Shown here piece by piece: positions 15,684 through 23,937 of a stretch of 32,576 nucleotides of DNA. The stretch is from Bacteroidales bacterium Bact_22 (GTDB taxonomy: Bacteria; Bacteroidota; Bacteroidia; Bacteroidales; F082). The notes under the pieces were generated by a model that saw only the letters and a program-made list of their open reading frames with translations, was not told the DNA's origin and searched no databases. The position numbers and the translations under genes were made by a program. The stretch lies in assembly GCA_001603665.1 (NCBI GenBank), contig LUZN01000039.1, forward strand, positions 1 through 32,576. The letters run 5' to 3'. Position 1 is the stretch's first letter. Every line of letters begins with the position of its first letter.

Positions 15684-15711
15684 CTTTAAACTTTAAACTC
15701 TAAACTTTAAA
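15684..15711. repeat. tandem CTYTAAA heptamers
   Basis: Four consecutive heptamers (CTTTAAA, CTTTAAA, CTCTAAA, CTTTAAA) fill the start of the gap after the permease gene. The same unit is repeated three times next to the topA stop at 30036-30056, and a looser relative occurs at 26978-27018. They lie next to gene ends. No coding sense is apparent. Confidence 0.7.
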
Positions 15712-15713
15712 CT

Positions 15714-15747
15714 AAAACGTTGTGTAACAACGTTTTATAACTTTTTT
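15714..15747 (+). terminator. intrinsic terminator after the permease gene
   Basis: AAAACGTTGT (15714-15723) and ACAACGTTTT (15727-15736) form a perfect 10-bp stem with a 3-base loop, followed four bases later by a T run (15742-15747). It isolates queA transcription from the permease gene. Confidence 0.6.
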
Positions 15748-15748
15748 C

Positions 15749-15779
15749 TTGACAAAATTTTCGTTTTGTTGTATATTTG
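15749..15779 (+). promoter_or_regulatory. queA-glyS operon promoter
   Basis: TTG (15749-15751) and TATATTTG (15772-15779), spaced by 20 bases. The queA ATG follows 44 bases later. It probably drives queA, glyS and the arginase-fold gene together. Confidence 0.72.
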
Positions 15780-15823
15780 CATTCCTTTTCGAAAAAAGTA
15801 GAAATCAATAAATAATATTTGAA

Positions 15824-16873
15824 ATGAAACTATCACAGTTTAAGTTCAATTTACCGCACGACCTCATAGCTATGTATCCGCCGAAAGAGCGTGAAGACGC
15901 CCGCATGATGGTCCTGCACCGCGACACTCAGACCATTGAGCATAAGACATTTCGCGACATCCTCGAATATTGCCACCCGGGAGATCTGTTCGTAATCAAC
16001 AACTCTCGCGTGTTCCCGGCCCGTCTCTACGGCGAAAAGGAGAAAACCGGCGCGAAGATTGAAGTGATGCTGCTTCGTGAGCTCGACCCTGAGAGCCGTC
16101 TCTGGGACGTCCTCGTCGACCCAGCCCGTAAAATCCGTATCGGCAACAAGCTGTATTTCGGCGAAAACGACGAACTCGTGGCTGAAGTCATCGACAACAC
16201 CACATCACGTGGCCGTACGCTGCGTTTCCTCTTCGACGGTCCGCACGACGAGTTTAAGAAAGTCATCATGGGACTTGGCGAGACTCCGCTTCCAAAGGTC
16301 ATTCAGCGTCCTGTTGAGGAAGATGACGAGTTCAACTATCAAACAGTCTACGCAACACAGGAAGGTTCGGTAGCCGCACCTACAGCAGGCATGCATTTCA
16401 GCAAGATCTTGATGAAACGTATGGAGCTTCAGGATGTTAACTTCGCCGAGGTGACACTGCACACCGGCATGGGTAACTTCCGTGACATCGAAGTTGAGGA
16501 TCTGACCAAGCACAAGACCGACTCTGAGGAAATCAACATCTCGCAGGAGACTTGCGACATGATCAACGAGACGAAAGCGGCCGGACATAAGGTTTTCGCA
16601 GTGGGAACAACCACTTTGAAGGTCATGGAGACCGTGGTTAGCATCACAGGCAAGCTGAAGCCGATGAAAGGCTGGACCAACAAGTTCATCTTCCCGCCTT
16701 ACGACTTCAACACCGCCAACGCGCTCATCACCAACTTCCACCTCCCGAAATCACCGATGATGATGGAAGTGGCCGCATTTGCAGGTTACGATTTCTTAAT
16801 GAAAGCTTATAAAGAAGCCGTCGCAGAAAAGTATAATTTCTTCACCTACGGCGACGCGATGCTAATTTTATAA
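15824..16873 (+). CDS. queA: S-adenosylmethionine:tRNA ribosyltransferase-isomerase QueA
   Basis: Transfers and isomerises the ribose of S-adenosylmethionine onto the 7-aminomethyl-7-deazaguanine base of tRNA, giving epoxyqueuosine. 349 residues, standard length. Family landmarks: [20 protein letters not shown] near the N-terminus, [27 protein letters not shown] in the active-site region, and a [13 protein letters not shown] block. Four bases separate it from glyS. In Bacteroidales it normally follows truB directly; here the accessory block lies between them, and queA has its own promoter. Confidence 0.96.
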   Translation: MKLSQFKFNLPHDLIAMYPPKEREDARMMVLHRDTQTIEHKTFRDILEYCHPGDLFVINNSRVFPARLYGEKEKTGAKIEVMLLRELDPESRLWDVLVDPARKIRIGNKLYFGENDELVAEVIDNTTSRGRTLRFLFDGPHDEFKKVIMGLGETPLPKVIQRPVEEDDEFNYQTVYATQEGSVAAPTAGMHFSKILMKRMELQDVNFAEVTLHTGMGNFRDIEVEDLTKHKTDSEEINISQETCDMINETKAAGHKVFAVGTTTLKVMETVVSITGKLKPMKGWTNKFIFPPYDFNTANALITNFHLPKSPMMMEVAAFAGYDFLMKAYKEAVAEKYNFFTYGDAMLIL

Positions 16874-16877
16874 TACC

Positions 16878-18401
16878 ATGAATCAAGAAGAATTTTTCAA
16901 GAAGATAACTTCTCACGCGAAGGAATACGGTTTTATTTTCCCTTCGAGTGACATTTACGACGGACTGGCTGCCGTTTACGATTACGGCCAGAATGGTGTC
17001 GAACTGAAGAAAAACATCAGAGAATACTGGTGGAAAGCTATGGTGCAGATGCACGAGAACATCGTCGGACTTGACGCTGCAATCTTCATGCACCCGACAG
17101 TGTGGAAGGCATCAGGCCACGTTGACGCCTTCAACGACCCGATGATCGACAACAAAGACAGCAAGAAACGTTATCGCGCCGACGTTTTGGTTGAGGATTA
17201 CATGGCCAAAATCGAGGAAAAAATCAACAAGGAAGTTGAAAAAGCCCAGAAACGTTTCGGCGATGCTTTCAACAAGGAACAGTTTGTCACCACAAATGCC
17301 CGCGTCCTTGAATGGAAGAAAGAAATCGAGGGAATCAGCCATCGTCTGTACGGCGCTATGGAGAAAAATGACCTCGCTGACATCAAGAAACTTATTGAAG
17401 ACCTCGGAATAGTGTGCCCGATCAGCGGAACACGCAACTGGACAGATGTTCGTCAGTTCAATCTGATGTTCGCAACACAGATCGGCTCGCTGGCAGAAGG
17501 CGCAAACACAATCTATCTGCGTCCTGAGACAGCACAGGGTATCTTCGTGAATTATTTGAATGTTCAGAAGACCGGCCGTATGAAGATTCCTTTTGGCATC
17601 GCCCAGACAGGTAAGGCATTCCGTAACGAAATCGTCGCCCGTCAGTTCATCTTCAGAATGAGAGAATTCGAGCAGATGGAGATGCAGTTCTTTGTACGTC
17701 CTGGCACCGAGATGGAATGGTTCAAGAAATGGAAGGAAGAGCGTCTGAATTGGCACCTCTCACTGGGTATCCCGGCTGAAAACTATCGTTTCCACGACCA
17801 CGAAAAACTCGCTCACTACGCCAACGCCGCGACAGATATTGAGTTTAACTTCCCATTCGGTTTCAAAGAGTTGGAAGGCGTTCACAGCCGCACCGACTAC
17901 GACCTTGGTCGTCACGCCGAGTTCTCGGGAAAGAAGTTGCAATACTTCGACCCGGAGACCAACGAGAGTTACACTCCATACGTCATTGAGACATCAATCG
18001 GTTTGGACCGTATGTTCCTCGCGATGTTCAGCTACGCCTACACAGAGGAGAAACTCGAAGACGGCAGCGAGCGTGTCGTGATGAAGCTTCCTCCGATTCT
18101 CGCACCTTACAAAGTTGCTATTTTGCCATTGGTGAAAAAAGACGGACTTCCGGAGAAGGCTCGCGAAATCATGGACAGTTTGCAGTATGACTACATGTGC
18201 CAGTACGAGGAGAAAGACTCCATCGGAAAACGTTATCGCCGTCAGGATGCTATCGGTACTCCTCTCTGTGTAACCGTTGATAATCAGACACTTGAAGACA
18301 ACACAGTGACCGTCCGCGACCGTGACACCATGGAGCAGATCCGCGTGAACGTCGGCGAGTTGCATGAGATAATCAGAAAGAAAATTTCTCCAAAGAAATA
18401 A
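16878..18401 (+). CDS. glyS: glycine--tRNA ligase (homodimeric type)
   Basis: Class II glycyl-tRNA synthetase of the single-chain alpha2 type, 507 residues. The order is characteristic: an N-terminal catalytic part with DIYDGLAAVYDYGQNGVELK, an insertion with helical lysine-rich sequence, then the motif-2 region RPETAQGIFVNY, GKAFRNEI and the REFEQMEMQFF block. Motif 3 is IGLDRMFLAMF, followed by an anticodon-binding domain starting LPPILAPYKVAILPL. Co-transcribed with queA (4-base gap) and the arginase-fold gene (2-base gap). Confidence 0.96.
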   Translation: MNQEEFFKKITSHAKEYGFIFPSSDIYDGLAAVYDYGQNGVELKKNIREYWWKAMVQMHENIVGLDAAIFMHPTVWKASGHVDAFNDPMIDNKDSKKRYRADVLVEDYMAKIEEKINKEVEKAQKRFGDAFNKEQFVTTNARVLEWKKEIEGISHRLYGAMEKNDLADIKKLIEDLGIVCPISGTRNWTDVRQFNLMFATQIGSLAEGANTIYLRPETAQGIFVNYLNVQKTGRMKIPFGIAQTGKAFRNEIVARQFIFRMREFEQMEMQFFVRPGTEMEWFKKWKEERLNWHLSLGIPAENYRFHDHEKLAHYANAATDIEFNFPFGFKELEGVHSRTDYDLGRHAEFSGKKLQYFDPETNESYTPYVIETSIGLDRMFLAMFSYAYTEEKLEDGSERVVMKLPPILAPYKVAILPLVKKDGLPEKAREIMDSLQYDYMCQYEEKDSIGKRYRRQDAIGTPLCVTVDNQTLEDNTVTVRDRDTMEQIRVNVGELHEIIRKKISPKK

Positions 18402-18403
18402 AT

Positions 18404-19579
18404 ATGGACATCAGCGCTTTTCTCAATCCCGTCAAGGAAGAAGTCGTCGAAAACTGCCGTCTGATTCACAAAAAACAGCTCGGCAACACCATTACAATCT
18501 TCAAAAATGAGGAGGAATTTCCGAATCTGGAAGGTTTTCAGGTGGCTATCCTTGGAGTTGAAGAAGAACGCTATGCCGTTGATAATGAAGGATGTAAGGA
18601 TGGTCCGGATGCTATCCGCCATGCCTTATATCCTTTGTTTAACCATTGGCCTGAGCTGAAGATTGTCGACCTCGGCAACGTGAAGCTTGGCTTGAGGACC
18701 GAAGACACCTATTACGCGCTGAGCGAGGTGTTTCTGATGCTTTTGAAGTATCACATCGTGCCGATAATTCTTGGAGGAAGTCAGGATTTGACATATCCGA
18801 TTTATCAGGTTTATGAAAACACTGGTAAGTTGGTGAATATCACTGCGATAGACCCGCGTTTCGACATCGGCGGAGAAGGTGAGGGAATCAATTCGGAGTC
18901 GTATTTGAGTCATATCATTCTGCATCAGCCGAATTATCTTTTCAACTATACGAACATCGGTTATCAGACATATTACATTGATAATGAGAATATTAACCTG
19001 ATGAAGCAGCTGCTGTTCGACATCTATCGTTTGGGAACGATTAAGAACCGCGCTGAGCTGTCAGAGCCATTGCTTCGTAATGCCGATATCATCACTATCG
19101 ATGCCGCTGCTTTCTGTGCTGCCGACATGCCAGGCGTGAAACGCAGCTCGCCGAACGGTTTCAGTAGCGAAGACGGGTGTAAGATGACTCGTTATGCTGG
19201 CTTGAATCCGAAGTTAACTTCAATAGGATTCTTCAATTATAATCCAAAATTTGATGTTAACTATCAGAGTGCCAATAATTTAGCTGAAATGGTTTGGTAT
19301 TTCCTTGAAGGCTTTTCGCTTCGCCAGAACGACTTTCCTACTGCCGATAATCGTGATGAATTCACAAGATATACTGTCCGTCTCGAGGATTACGACGACA
19401 TCATCTTCCTTTGCCATAAAACAACAGGAAAATGGTGGCTTGACCTCTCTTTCCGCAGCAAAAACAAGGAAAAATACGAGCGCCATCACTTTATACCATG
19501 TTCAAAATCGGATTACGATATGGCAATGCGCAATGAGTTGCCCGACCGTTGGTGGCAGTTTTATCAGAAATTGATGTAA
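18404..19579 (+). CDS. arginase-fold (formimidoylglutamase-like) protein with degenerate metal site
   Basis: 391 residues with the layout of the ureohydrolase family (arginase, agmatinase, formimidoylglutamase). Family positions can be matched: the GGxH region reads GGSQD (124-128, H replaced by Q127). The DAHxD region reads DPRFD (150-154; D150 and D154 kept, H replaced by R152). The DxDxxD...PG region reads DAAAFC...PG (233-244; D233 kept, the next two aspartates are A235 and C238). Three of six usual manganese ligands are therefore gone, and ordinary arginase-type catalysis is unlikely. The rest, including the CKDGPDAIRHALYPL block, is well preserved. It sits 2 bases after glyS and ends back-to-back with the convergent glycosyltransferase. 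It could be a structural or regulatory protein, or an enzyme with changed chemistry. Confidence 0.8.
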   Translation: MDISAFLNPVKEEVVENCRLIHKKQLGNTITIFKNEEEFPNLEGFQVAILGVEEERYAVDNEGCKDGPDAIRHALYPLFNHWPELKIVDLGNVKLGLRTEDTYYALSEVFLMLLKYHIVPIILGGSQDLTYPIYQVYENTGKLVNITAIDPRFDIGGEGEGINSESYLSHIILHQPNYLFNYTNIGYQTYYIDNENINLMKQLLFDIYRLGTIKNRAELSEPLLRNADIITIDAAAFCAADMPGVKRSSPNGFSSEDGCKMTRYAGLNPKLTSIGFFNYNPKFDVNYQSANNLAEMVWYFLEGFSLRQNDFPTADNRDEFTRYTVRLEDYDDIIFLCHKTTGKWWLDLSFRSKNKEKYERHHFIPCSKSDYDMAMRNELPDRWWQFYQKLM

Positions 19580-20710
19580 TTATTTCCACTTCACGTTCGT
19601 AAACAAGCCCGAAAAGGCTGTAAAAACTACGTAAAACGGGTAGATGAACTCCAGCGGGAACATCCAGTAAAGGAGTTTCTGTTGCTTCATGAAGTGTGTT
19701 ATTCGACGTAAAATCGGGAAGTCGATGAGGGTTTTCATGATGACGTAAAGCACAAAGAAAACCCAGAAAACTCTCATAAAGAAACCTGCTCCAAAGAAGA
19801 AAACGATACTCAGGTTGAACAGCAAGACGATGAGCGCCGTGGCGATGATTTTCCAGTTGGTGTAAGCTTTTGTTTTCGATGCCCAACGTTTCCTTTGGCG
19901 GAAAAACGACTTGAGATTCGGCATGGTCTCGGTCTTTACAATCGCTTCATTATCAAGGAGAAAGCGTACCGATTTGCTTCCGTAATGCTTAATGAACTGC
20001 TCCATCAGAAACATGTCGTCGCCCGAAGCGATTTTCATGTCGGTGCGATATTTCTCAACGTCGAGAGCCGCCTGGCGGTCGTACATCATGTTAGCTCCAT
20101 TGCACATCACTGGCATCTTGATGGCTGCCGAACCTGCGGTGCTCGCGATAAGACTCAGATGCTCAAGCACTTGCAGTTTTTCAAATAAGGTGTTTGCTGG
20201 CGATAAAAGCACCGGACCGAGCAACATTTTCAAGTCGTGGTTTATGAAATAATTGACCATCACCTCGATCCAACGTTCAGGAAGTTCGCAGTCGGCATCG
20301 GTGACCATAACTAATTCATTTTCAGCGGCATGCAGAGCTTGTGAAATGGCTTGTTTTTTGCCGGAGCCAGTCGCTTTTAAGATTTTAAGGTTAAAATCAG
20401 AAAGCTCTTTTGCAAATTGATTTGCAATCTCAAACGTGTCATCCGTTGAATGGTCATCAACGACAATTACCTCAAATTTTTCTTTGCTAAATGTCTGATT
20501 ATAAAGCGATTGCAGTAATTTTTCAATATTTTTCCCTTCATTTTTGGCAGCAACCAAAACCGAAACGCCTTTATTCGGACATGTTGTTGTCGTGTCCCTG
20601 CGGTTTCTGTACAACGACAAACCATACGTAAACGCAGCGATGCAGATGAGGTACAACGCAGCGAATACCATGATGACATTCAGGATTATATGGATTGTCT
20701 CAAGACTCAT
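19580..20710 (-). CDS. membrane-anchored family 2 glycosyltransferase
   Basis: 376 residues. One N-terminal membrane segment (about 8-32), then a GT-A domain: VSVLVAAKNEG (49-59), VVDDHSTDD (83-91, nucleotide-binding aspartates), TDADCE (137-142, metal-binding DxD), the SGDD region (229-232), and RQRKRW (271-276), the QxxRW-like acceptor motif of processive-type enzymes. Two or three membrane segments close the protein (about 287-375). The sugar and the acceptor lipid are unknown. It overlaps the flippase-like gene upstream by 11 bases, so the two probably act on the same envelope glycan or glycolipid. Its stop is directly adjacent to the stop of the arginase-fold gene. Confidence 0.88.
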   Translation of the reverse strand: MSLETIHIILNVIMVFAALYLICIAAFTYGLSLYRNRRDTTTTCPNKGVSVLVAAKNEGKNIEKLLQSLYNQTFSKEKFEVIVVDDHSTDDTFEIANQFAKELSDFNLKILKATGSGKKQAISQALHAAENELVMVTDADCELPERWIEVMVNYFINHDLKMLLGPVLLSPANTLFEKLQVLEHLSLIASTAGSAAIKMPVMCNGANMMYDRQAALDVEKYRTDMKIASGDDMFLMEQFIKHYGSKSVRFLLDNEAIVKTETMPNLKSFFRQRKRWASKTKAYTNWKIIATALIVLLFNLSIVFFFGAGFFMRVFWVFFVLYVIMKTLIDFPILRRITHFMKQQKLLYWMFPLEFIYPFYVVFTAFSGLFTNVKWK

Positions 20711-21704
20711 AACTGCTTCTGATAAATTTTAATTTTCTGATGAAAAACAATCCTAAAATCGCTGGGATCGCCAGATTATACAGCCAAAGCATGGTGCTTG
20801 CCGAGAACACCATCATTGTAAATGAAGTGTTGATACCAAGCTTAGCCAGCCAGATTTCAAAAACCCCGATACACACCGCTCCACGCACTGCAATCTCGGT
20901 GATTGTGATAAACGGAATTACCGTCATCAGCAGATATGTCAGCATAATCGGGATCATCGCCTCGAAATAGTTGAGCGGCACGTCGAAAGCCCAGATCAGC
21001 AGAACAAATTGGAACGAATACACCGCATATTTCGCTATCGCGAGAAGCAAAATCACAGCCAAATCTTTCTTCGAATAGCTGCTGAAAATCTCCATATATT
21101 TTTCGGTTCTCGGGCGCCATTTTTTAGGAATCAGCCGCTGGATATGCCTCAAAATATGGATGTTAAAATAAATTAAATATCCTAAAACAATGATAATCAA
21201 TGATACAATTAGGATATACCAATAATGCTTTTCTTGTCCGAAGAAAATCCATGCGATACAACCGAGGCTCACCGTGACGAGCATCTGCGCGATATTTCCC
21301 ACAAAAGTTAGCATCGCGGCTTTGAGTCGGTTGCCTTTCTCGAGTATGAAAATTCGTCCGAGGAAGTCGCCTGTGCGGTTTGGAAACATCATTCCTGCTG
21401 TGATTCCGGTGAAAATCGCCGTGTAAGCTTTCTTGAAAGGCACCTTTTCGACTGGCAAAATCGATTTCTGCCATTTTCGTGTTTCGAACGCCATATTGAC
21501 GGGCATCAAAATGAATGCTAGGACCATCAGGAGCACATTTTCCGTTGATGAGAACGATGTTTTCACTGAGTTCCACATCTCCGTAACATCTTGATTCTTA
21601 ATGATTTTCACATAAAGCACCCAGCAGCCGGCGAGGACAATGATAATTTTTATCGCCATCTCAGCGATTTTTCTTATTTTTGCATTATGTGAATTCGCAC
21701 TCAT
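20700..21704 (-). CDS. lysylphosphatidylglycerol synthase TM-region/flippase-like membrane protein
   Basis: 334 residues with about eight membrane segments. The motif order (PVNMAFETRKWQ near 70, then FPNRTGDFLGRIFILEKGNRLKAAMLTFVGN at 110-140, and PFITITEIAVRGAV near 262-276) fits the family of MprF flippase domains and related putative lipid flippases (PF03706-like). The soluble synthetase domain of MprF is absent. Co-transcribed and overlapping with the glycosyltransferase. The -7 box is only 8 bases from this ATG, so translation may really begin a few codons later (M17, MAIKIIIVL). Proposed role: lipid or glycolipid translocation, inferred. Confidence 0.78.
   Translation of the reverse strand: MSANSHNAKIRKIAEMAIKIIIVLAGCWVLYVKIIKNQDVTEMWNSVKTSFSSTENVLLMVLAFILMPVNMAFETRKWQKSILPVEKVPFKKAYTAIFTGITAGMMFPNRTGDFLGRIFILEKGNRLKAAMLTFVGNIAQMLVTVSLGCIAWIFFGQEKHYWYILIVSLIIIVLGYLIYFNIHILRHIQRLIPKKWRPRTEKYMEIFSSYSKKDLAVILLLAIAKYAVYSFQFVLLIWAFDVPLNYFEAMIPIMLTYLLMTVIPFITITEIAVRGAVCIGVFEIWLAKLGINTSFTMMVFSASTMLWLYNLAIPAILGLFFIRKLKFIRSSYES
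21675..21682 (+). promoter_or_regulatory. -7 element for ruvC
   Basis: TATTTTTG lies inside the 5' end of the divergent flippase-like gene and 45 bases before the TTG start of ruvC. It matches TAnnTTTG; no clear -33 box. Confidence 0.45.
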
Positions 21705-21712
21705 TTCGACTG

Positions 21713-21720
21713 CAAAGATA
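21713..21720 (-). promoter_or_regulatory. -7 element for the flippase/glycosyltransferase operon
   Basis: On the minus strand TATCTTTG, 8 bases upstream of the annotated ATG at 21704. A transcript starting about 7 bases downstream would be nearly leaderless. Confidence 0.5.
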
Positions 21721-21727
21721 AGAAATT

Positions 21728-22321
21728 TTGAAAACTGATAAAATAATATTAGGAATCGACCCGGGAACGATGGTCATGGGTTACGGTCTCATCCTTCAGA
21801 GAGGCAAGGAGCTGAGCATGATCCGTATGGGGGTTTTGGAGCTGAGTAAGCTTGAAAATCAAGCACTTAAGCTTCGGAAAATCTTTGAACGAGTGCTCGA
21901 GATCATCGACGAATATCATCCCGATGAACTTGCCATTGAGGCTCCTTTCTTTGGAAAAAATGTGCAGTCGATGCTGAAATTGGGTCGCGCTCAAGGTGTT
22001 GCGATGGCAGCAGCTTTGTATCGCGACATCCCGATTTTTGAATATTCTCCAAGAAAAATCAAGCAGTCGATAACAGGTAACGGTGCCGCTTCGAAGGAAC
22101 AGGTCGCCGCAATGGTGCAGAAACTCTGCAATTTCACCGAGCATTCCGATTATCTCGACGCCACCGACGCCATGGCAGCGGCAGTATGTCACAGTTTCCA
22201 AAACCAGCTCAACATCGTCGGAGGTACCGGCGAGTCGAAACTTCCGAAAATCCCAAAAGGAAAGAAATCATTCAACAGCTGGGAAGCGTTTTTACAGCAA
22301 AATCCTGAGAAAAAAGTATAA
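21728..22321 (+). CDS. ruvC: Holliday junction resolvase RuvC, TTG start
   Basis: Endonuclease that cuts Holliday junctions with RuvAB. 197 residues. All four catalytic acids are visible: D11 (GIDPGT), E71 (LAIEAPFFGKN), D144 and D147 (LDATDAMAAAVCH). In-frame TAA at 21719-21721 closes the frame just upstream, and there is no ATG or GTG between it and the GIDPGT motif. TTG at 21728 (or ATT at 21725) must therefore be the start, giving MKTDKIILGIDPGT. A rare start codon implies modest expression. The C-terminal tail after about 160 (GGTGESKLPKIPKGKKS) is basic, as in other Bacteroidota RuvC proteins. It converges on osmC with a 4-base gap. Confidence 0.95.
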   Translation: MKTDKIILGIDPGTMVMGYGLILQRGKELSMIRMGVLELSKLENQALKLRKIFERVLEIIDEYHPDELAIEAPFFGKNVQSMLKLGRAQGVAMAAALYRDIPIFEYSPRKIKQSITGNGAASKEQVAAMVQKLCNFTEHSDYLDATDAMAAAVCHSFQNQLNIVGGTGESKLPKIPKGKKSFNSWEAFLQQNPEKKV

Positions 22322-22325
22322 ACTT

Positions 22326-22730
22326 TTAAAACCTCATCTCCAGATTTATCTTCACATCTGGATGAAGAGACTTCCCAACCGGGCAGGTGTCGGCAGCGCG
22401 TTTAAGCATCGACTTCTGAGCATCGGTGTAGTCGTTTTTAGGGAATGTAATCACAATGTCGATTTGTCCGATGCGACGTGGGTCGGCGGCCATCGTTTTC
22501 GTTATCTCATAGGTGGCACCATCGATGTCGAAACCTTTTGTCTGCGCTGTGATTCCCATGATAGTCATCATGCAGCCAGCCAAAGCGGCGCAAGCCAAAT
22601 CGGTAGGAGAGAAGGCCTCGCCCTTGCCGTGATTATCTGTTGGAGCGTCGGTGATTATTGTGTTTCCAGACTGCAAATGCGTCATCTCATTGCGCAAATT
22701 GCCTTTGTAAGTTCCTTTTATTGTTGCCAT
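22326..22730 (-). CDS. OsmC-family peroxiredoxin-like protein
   Basis: 134 residues, typical size. The two conserved cysteines are present: C53 in SPTDLACAALAGC (41-53) and C116 in TCPVGKSL. An extra cysteine lies at C47. OsmC/Ohr proteins reduce organic hydroperoxides; the DAPTDNHGKGEAFSPTDL region fits the OsmC/YhfA branch more than Ohr. It is last in the cvpA-elbB-osmC run, 12 bases after elbB. Confidence 0.9.
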   Translation of the reverse strand: MATIKGTYKGNLRNEMTHLQSGNTIITDAPTDNHGKGEAFSPTDLACAALAGCMMTIMGITAQTKGFDIDGATYEITKTMAADPRRIGQIDIVITFPKNDYTDAQKSMLKRAADTCPVGKSLHPDVKINLEMRF

Positions 22731-22742
22731 AATTCAAATATT

Positions 22743-23390
22743 TTATTCCTTAATCATCGCTTCCACTAGGTTCCATGCACCTTGATAGATGTCCTTTAAG
22801 GTAGCATTCAGCATGTAGCAAGGCGTTGAAAACACCTTGTTTTCCTTGTCGACGGCGACTTCGCCGTTAGCGGTCTCGGTGTGCCTGCAGCCGATCATCG
22901 CGAGCTCCTTGGCTTGACGGCATTGGCCGCTTCCCATGGTGACATTGACGTTTCCGAGCACTTTAGCAACCATCAAAGGCGCTATACACATTGCCCCGAT
23001 AGGTTTCCCTTGAGCGTGAATGACGCGAATGGCCTTTTCAACTTCTTTGTTGATCTTAAAATTGATGCCATCATAGGCATACGAGAAGATATTTTTCGCC
23101 GCACCGCTGCCACCAGGGAAAAACAAAGCATCATAATCGTCGGCTTTGAATTTATTCATTGGCAAAATGTTGCCACGAACGATTCGAGCTGCCTCAACCA
23201 TCATATTTCGACGCTCGTTGGCATGCTTCCCAATGGCGTGATTGTAAACCTCTGCCTGAAAAGCATCAGGCGCAAATGCCTGATACTCAATATTATGCTG
23301 ATCCAAAGCCAGCAACAAAGTAACAGTTTCGTTGATTTCCGAACCATCAGCCGAGCCGCATCCTGCAAGCACAACAGCTACTTTTTTCAT
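22743..23390 (-). CDS. elbB: ElbB/ES1-family glyoxalase-like protein
   Basis: 215 residues of the DJ-1/PfpI superfamily, ElbB branch. Landmarks: VAVVLAGCGSADGSEINE (4-21), GNILPMNKFKADDYDALFFPGG (73-94) and the nucleophile elbow GAMCIAP with C135. Members have glyoxalase activity in vitro and were once linked to isoprenoid synthesis; the true role is unsettled. The ATG overlaps the cvpA stop by 4 bases (ATGA) and is preceded by a GGAGG-type ribosome site, so coupling is likely. Confidence 0.92.
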   Translation of the reverse strand: MKKVAVVLAGCGSADGSEINETVTLLLALDQHNIEYQAFAPDAFQAEVYNHAIGKHANERRNMMVEAARIVRGNILPMNKFKADDYDALFFPGGSGAAKNIFSYAYDGINFKINKEVEKAIRVIHAQGKPIGAMCIAPLMVAKVLGNVNVTMGSGQCRQAKELAMIGCRHTETANGEVAVDKENKVFSTPCYMLNATLKDIYQGAWNLVEAMIKE

Positions 23391-23923
23391 AACACCTCCT
23401 CCACTTTTTCTTCAACTTTTTTATATTGCTCGTTGATCTTCTCGATCCAGCCGTCCTTGTTTTCGTAAATCCAAGTCGCAACCTTCTCTGAGTTCTTGTA
23501 AAGCTTAGATTTCTCGCAAGTCTCTTTATCCAAAACATCTTTAATTCCAAAGAAATCGAGAAGCAAAATTATGATTCCGACAAGCAAAAATCCCTTCGCA
23601 ATGCCAAAAGCTATACCGCCGAGTTTATCGATAAAACCAAGACTTACCGACTCAATAACCCCTGCAATTACATTTCCCAACCAATTGATAATCAATACTA
23701 AAGCGATAAAAACAACAATAAACGATATCACCGACATTGTATCCTGACTGACGTTGATGAGTTTCCCGAGCCATTGTCCGACCAAATCGGAAAGTTTGAT
23801 GGCTCCATATATGCCGCCGATGAAGGCCGCAAGCGAAAAAGCCTCACGGATTATGCCGTTTCTCAGTCCGCCAATAGCGAAGATTATCAATATGATACCG
23901 ATGATAATGTCCAAGTAATTCAT
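23387..23923 (-). CDS. CvpA-family membrane protein
   Basis: 178 residues with four membrane segments in the first 130 residues, including the typical opening YLDIIIGIILIIFAIGGLRNGIIREAF in outline and the GFIDKLGGIAFGIAKGFLLVG block (120-140). The C-terminal tail is charged and helical. CvpA proteins affect colicin V production in E. coli and envelope stress elsewhere; the mechanism is unknown. First gene of the minus-strand run with elbB and osmC. Confidence 0.88.
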   Translation of the reverse strand: MNYLDIIIGIILIIFAIGGLRNGIIREAFSLAAFIGGIYGAIKLSDLVGQWLGKLINVSQDTMSVISFIVVFIALVLIINWLGNVIAGVIESVSLGFIDKLGGIAFGIAKGFLLVGIIILLLDFFGIKDVLDKETCEKSKLYKNSEKVATWIYENKDGWIEKINEQYKKVEEKVEEVL

Positions 23924-23937
23924 GTTTTATAACTTTA

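Noticed and set aside
15684-15711. Possible CRISPR-like array
   Set aside because: The units are 7 bases, contiguous and without spacers; this is a simple tandem repeat.
17112-17756. 214-codon minus-strand open frame inside glyS
   Set aside because: Antisense to conserved glyS sequence, a common by-product of codon bias; no family motif.
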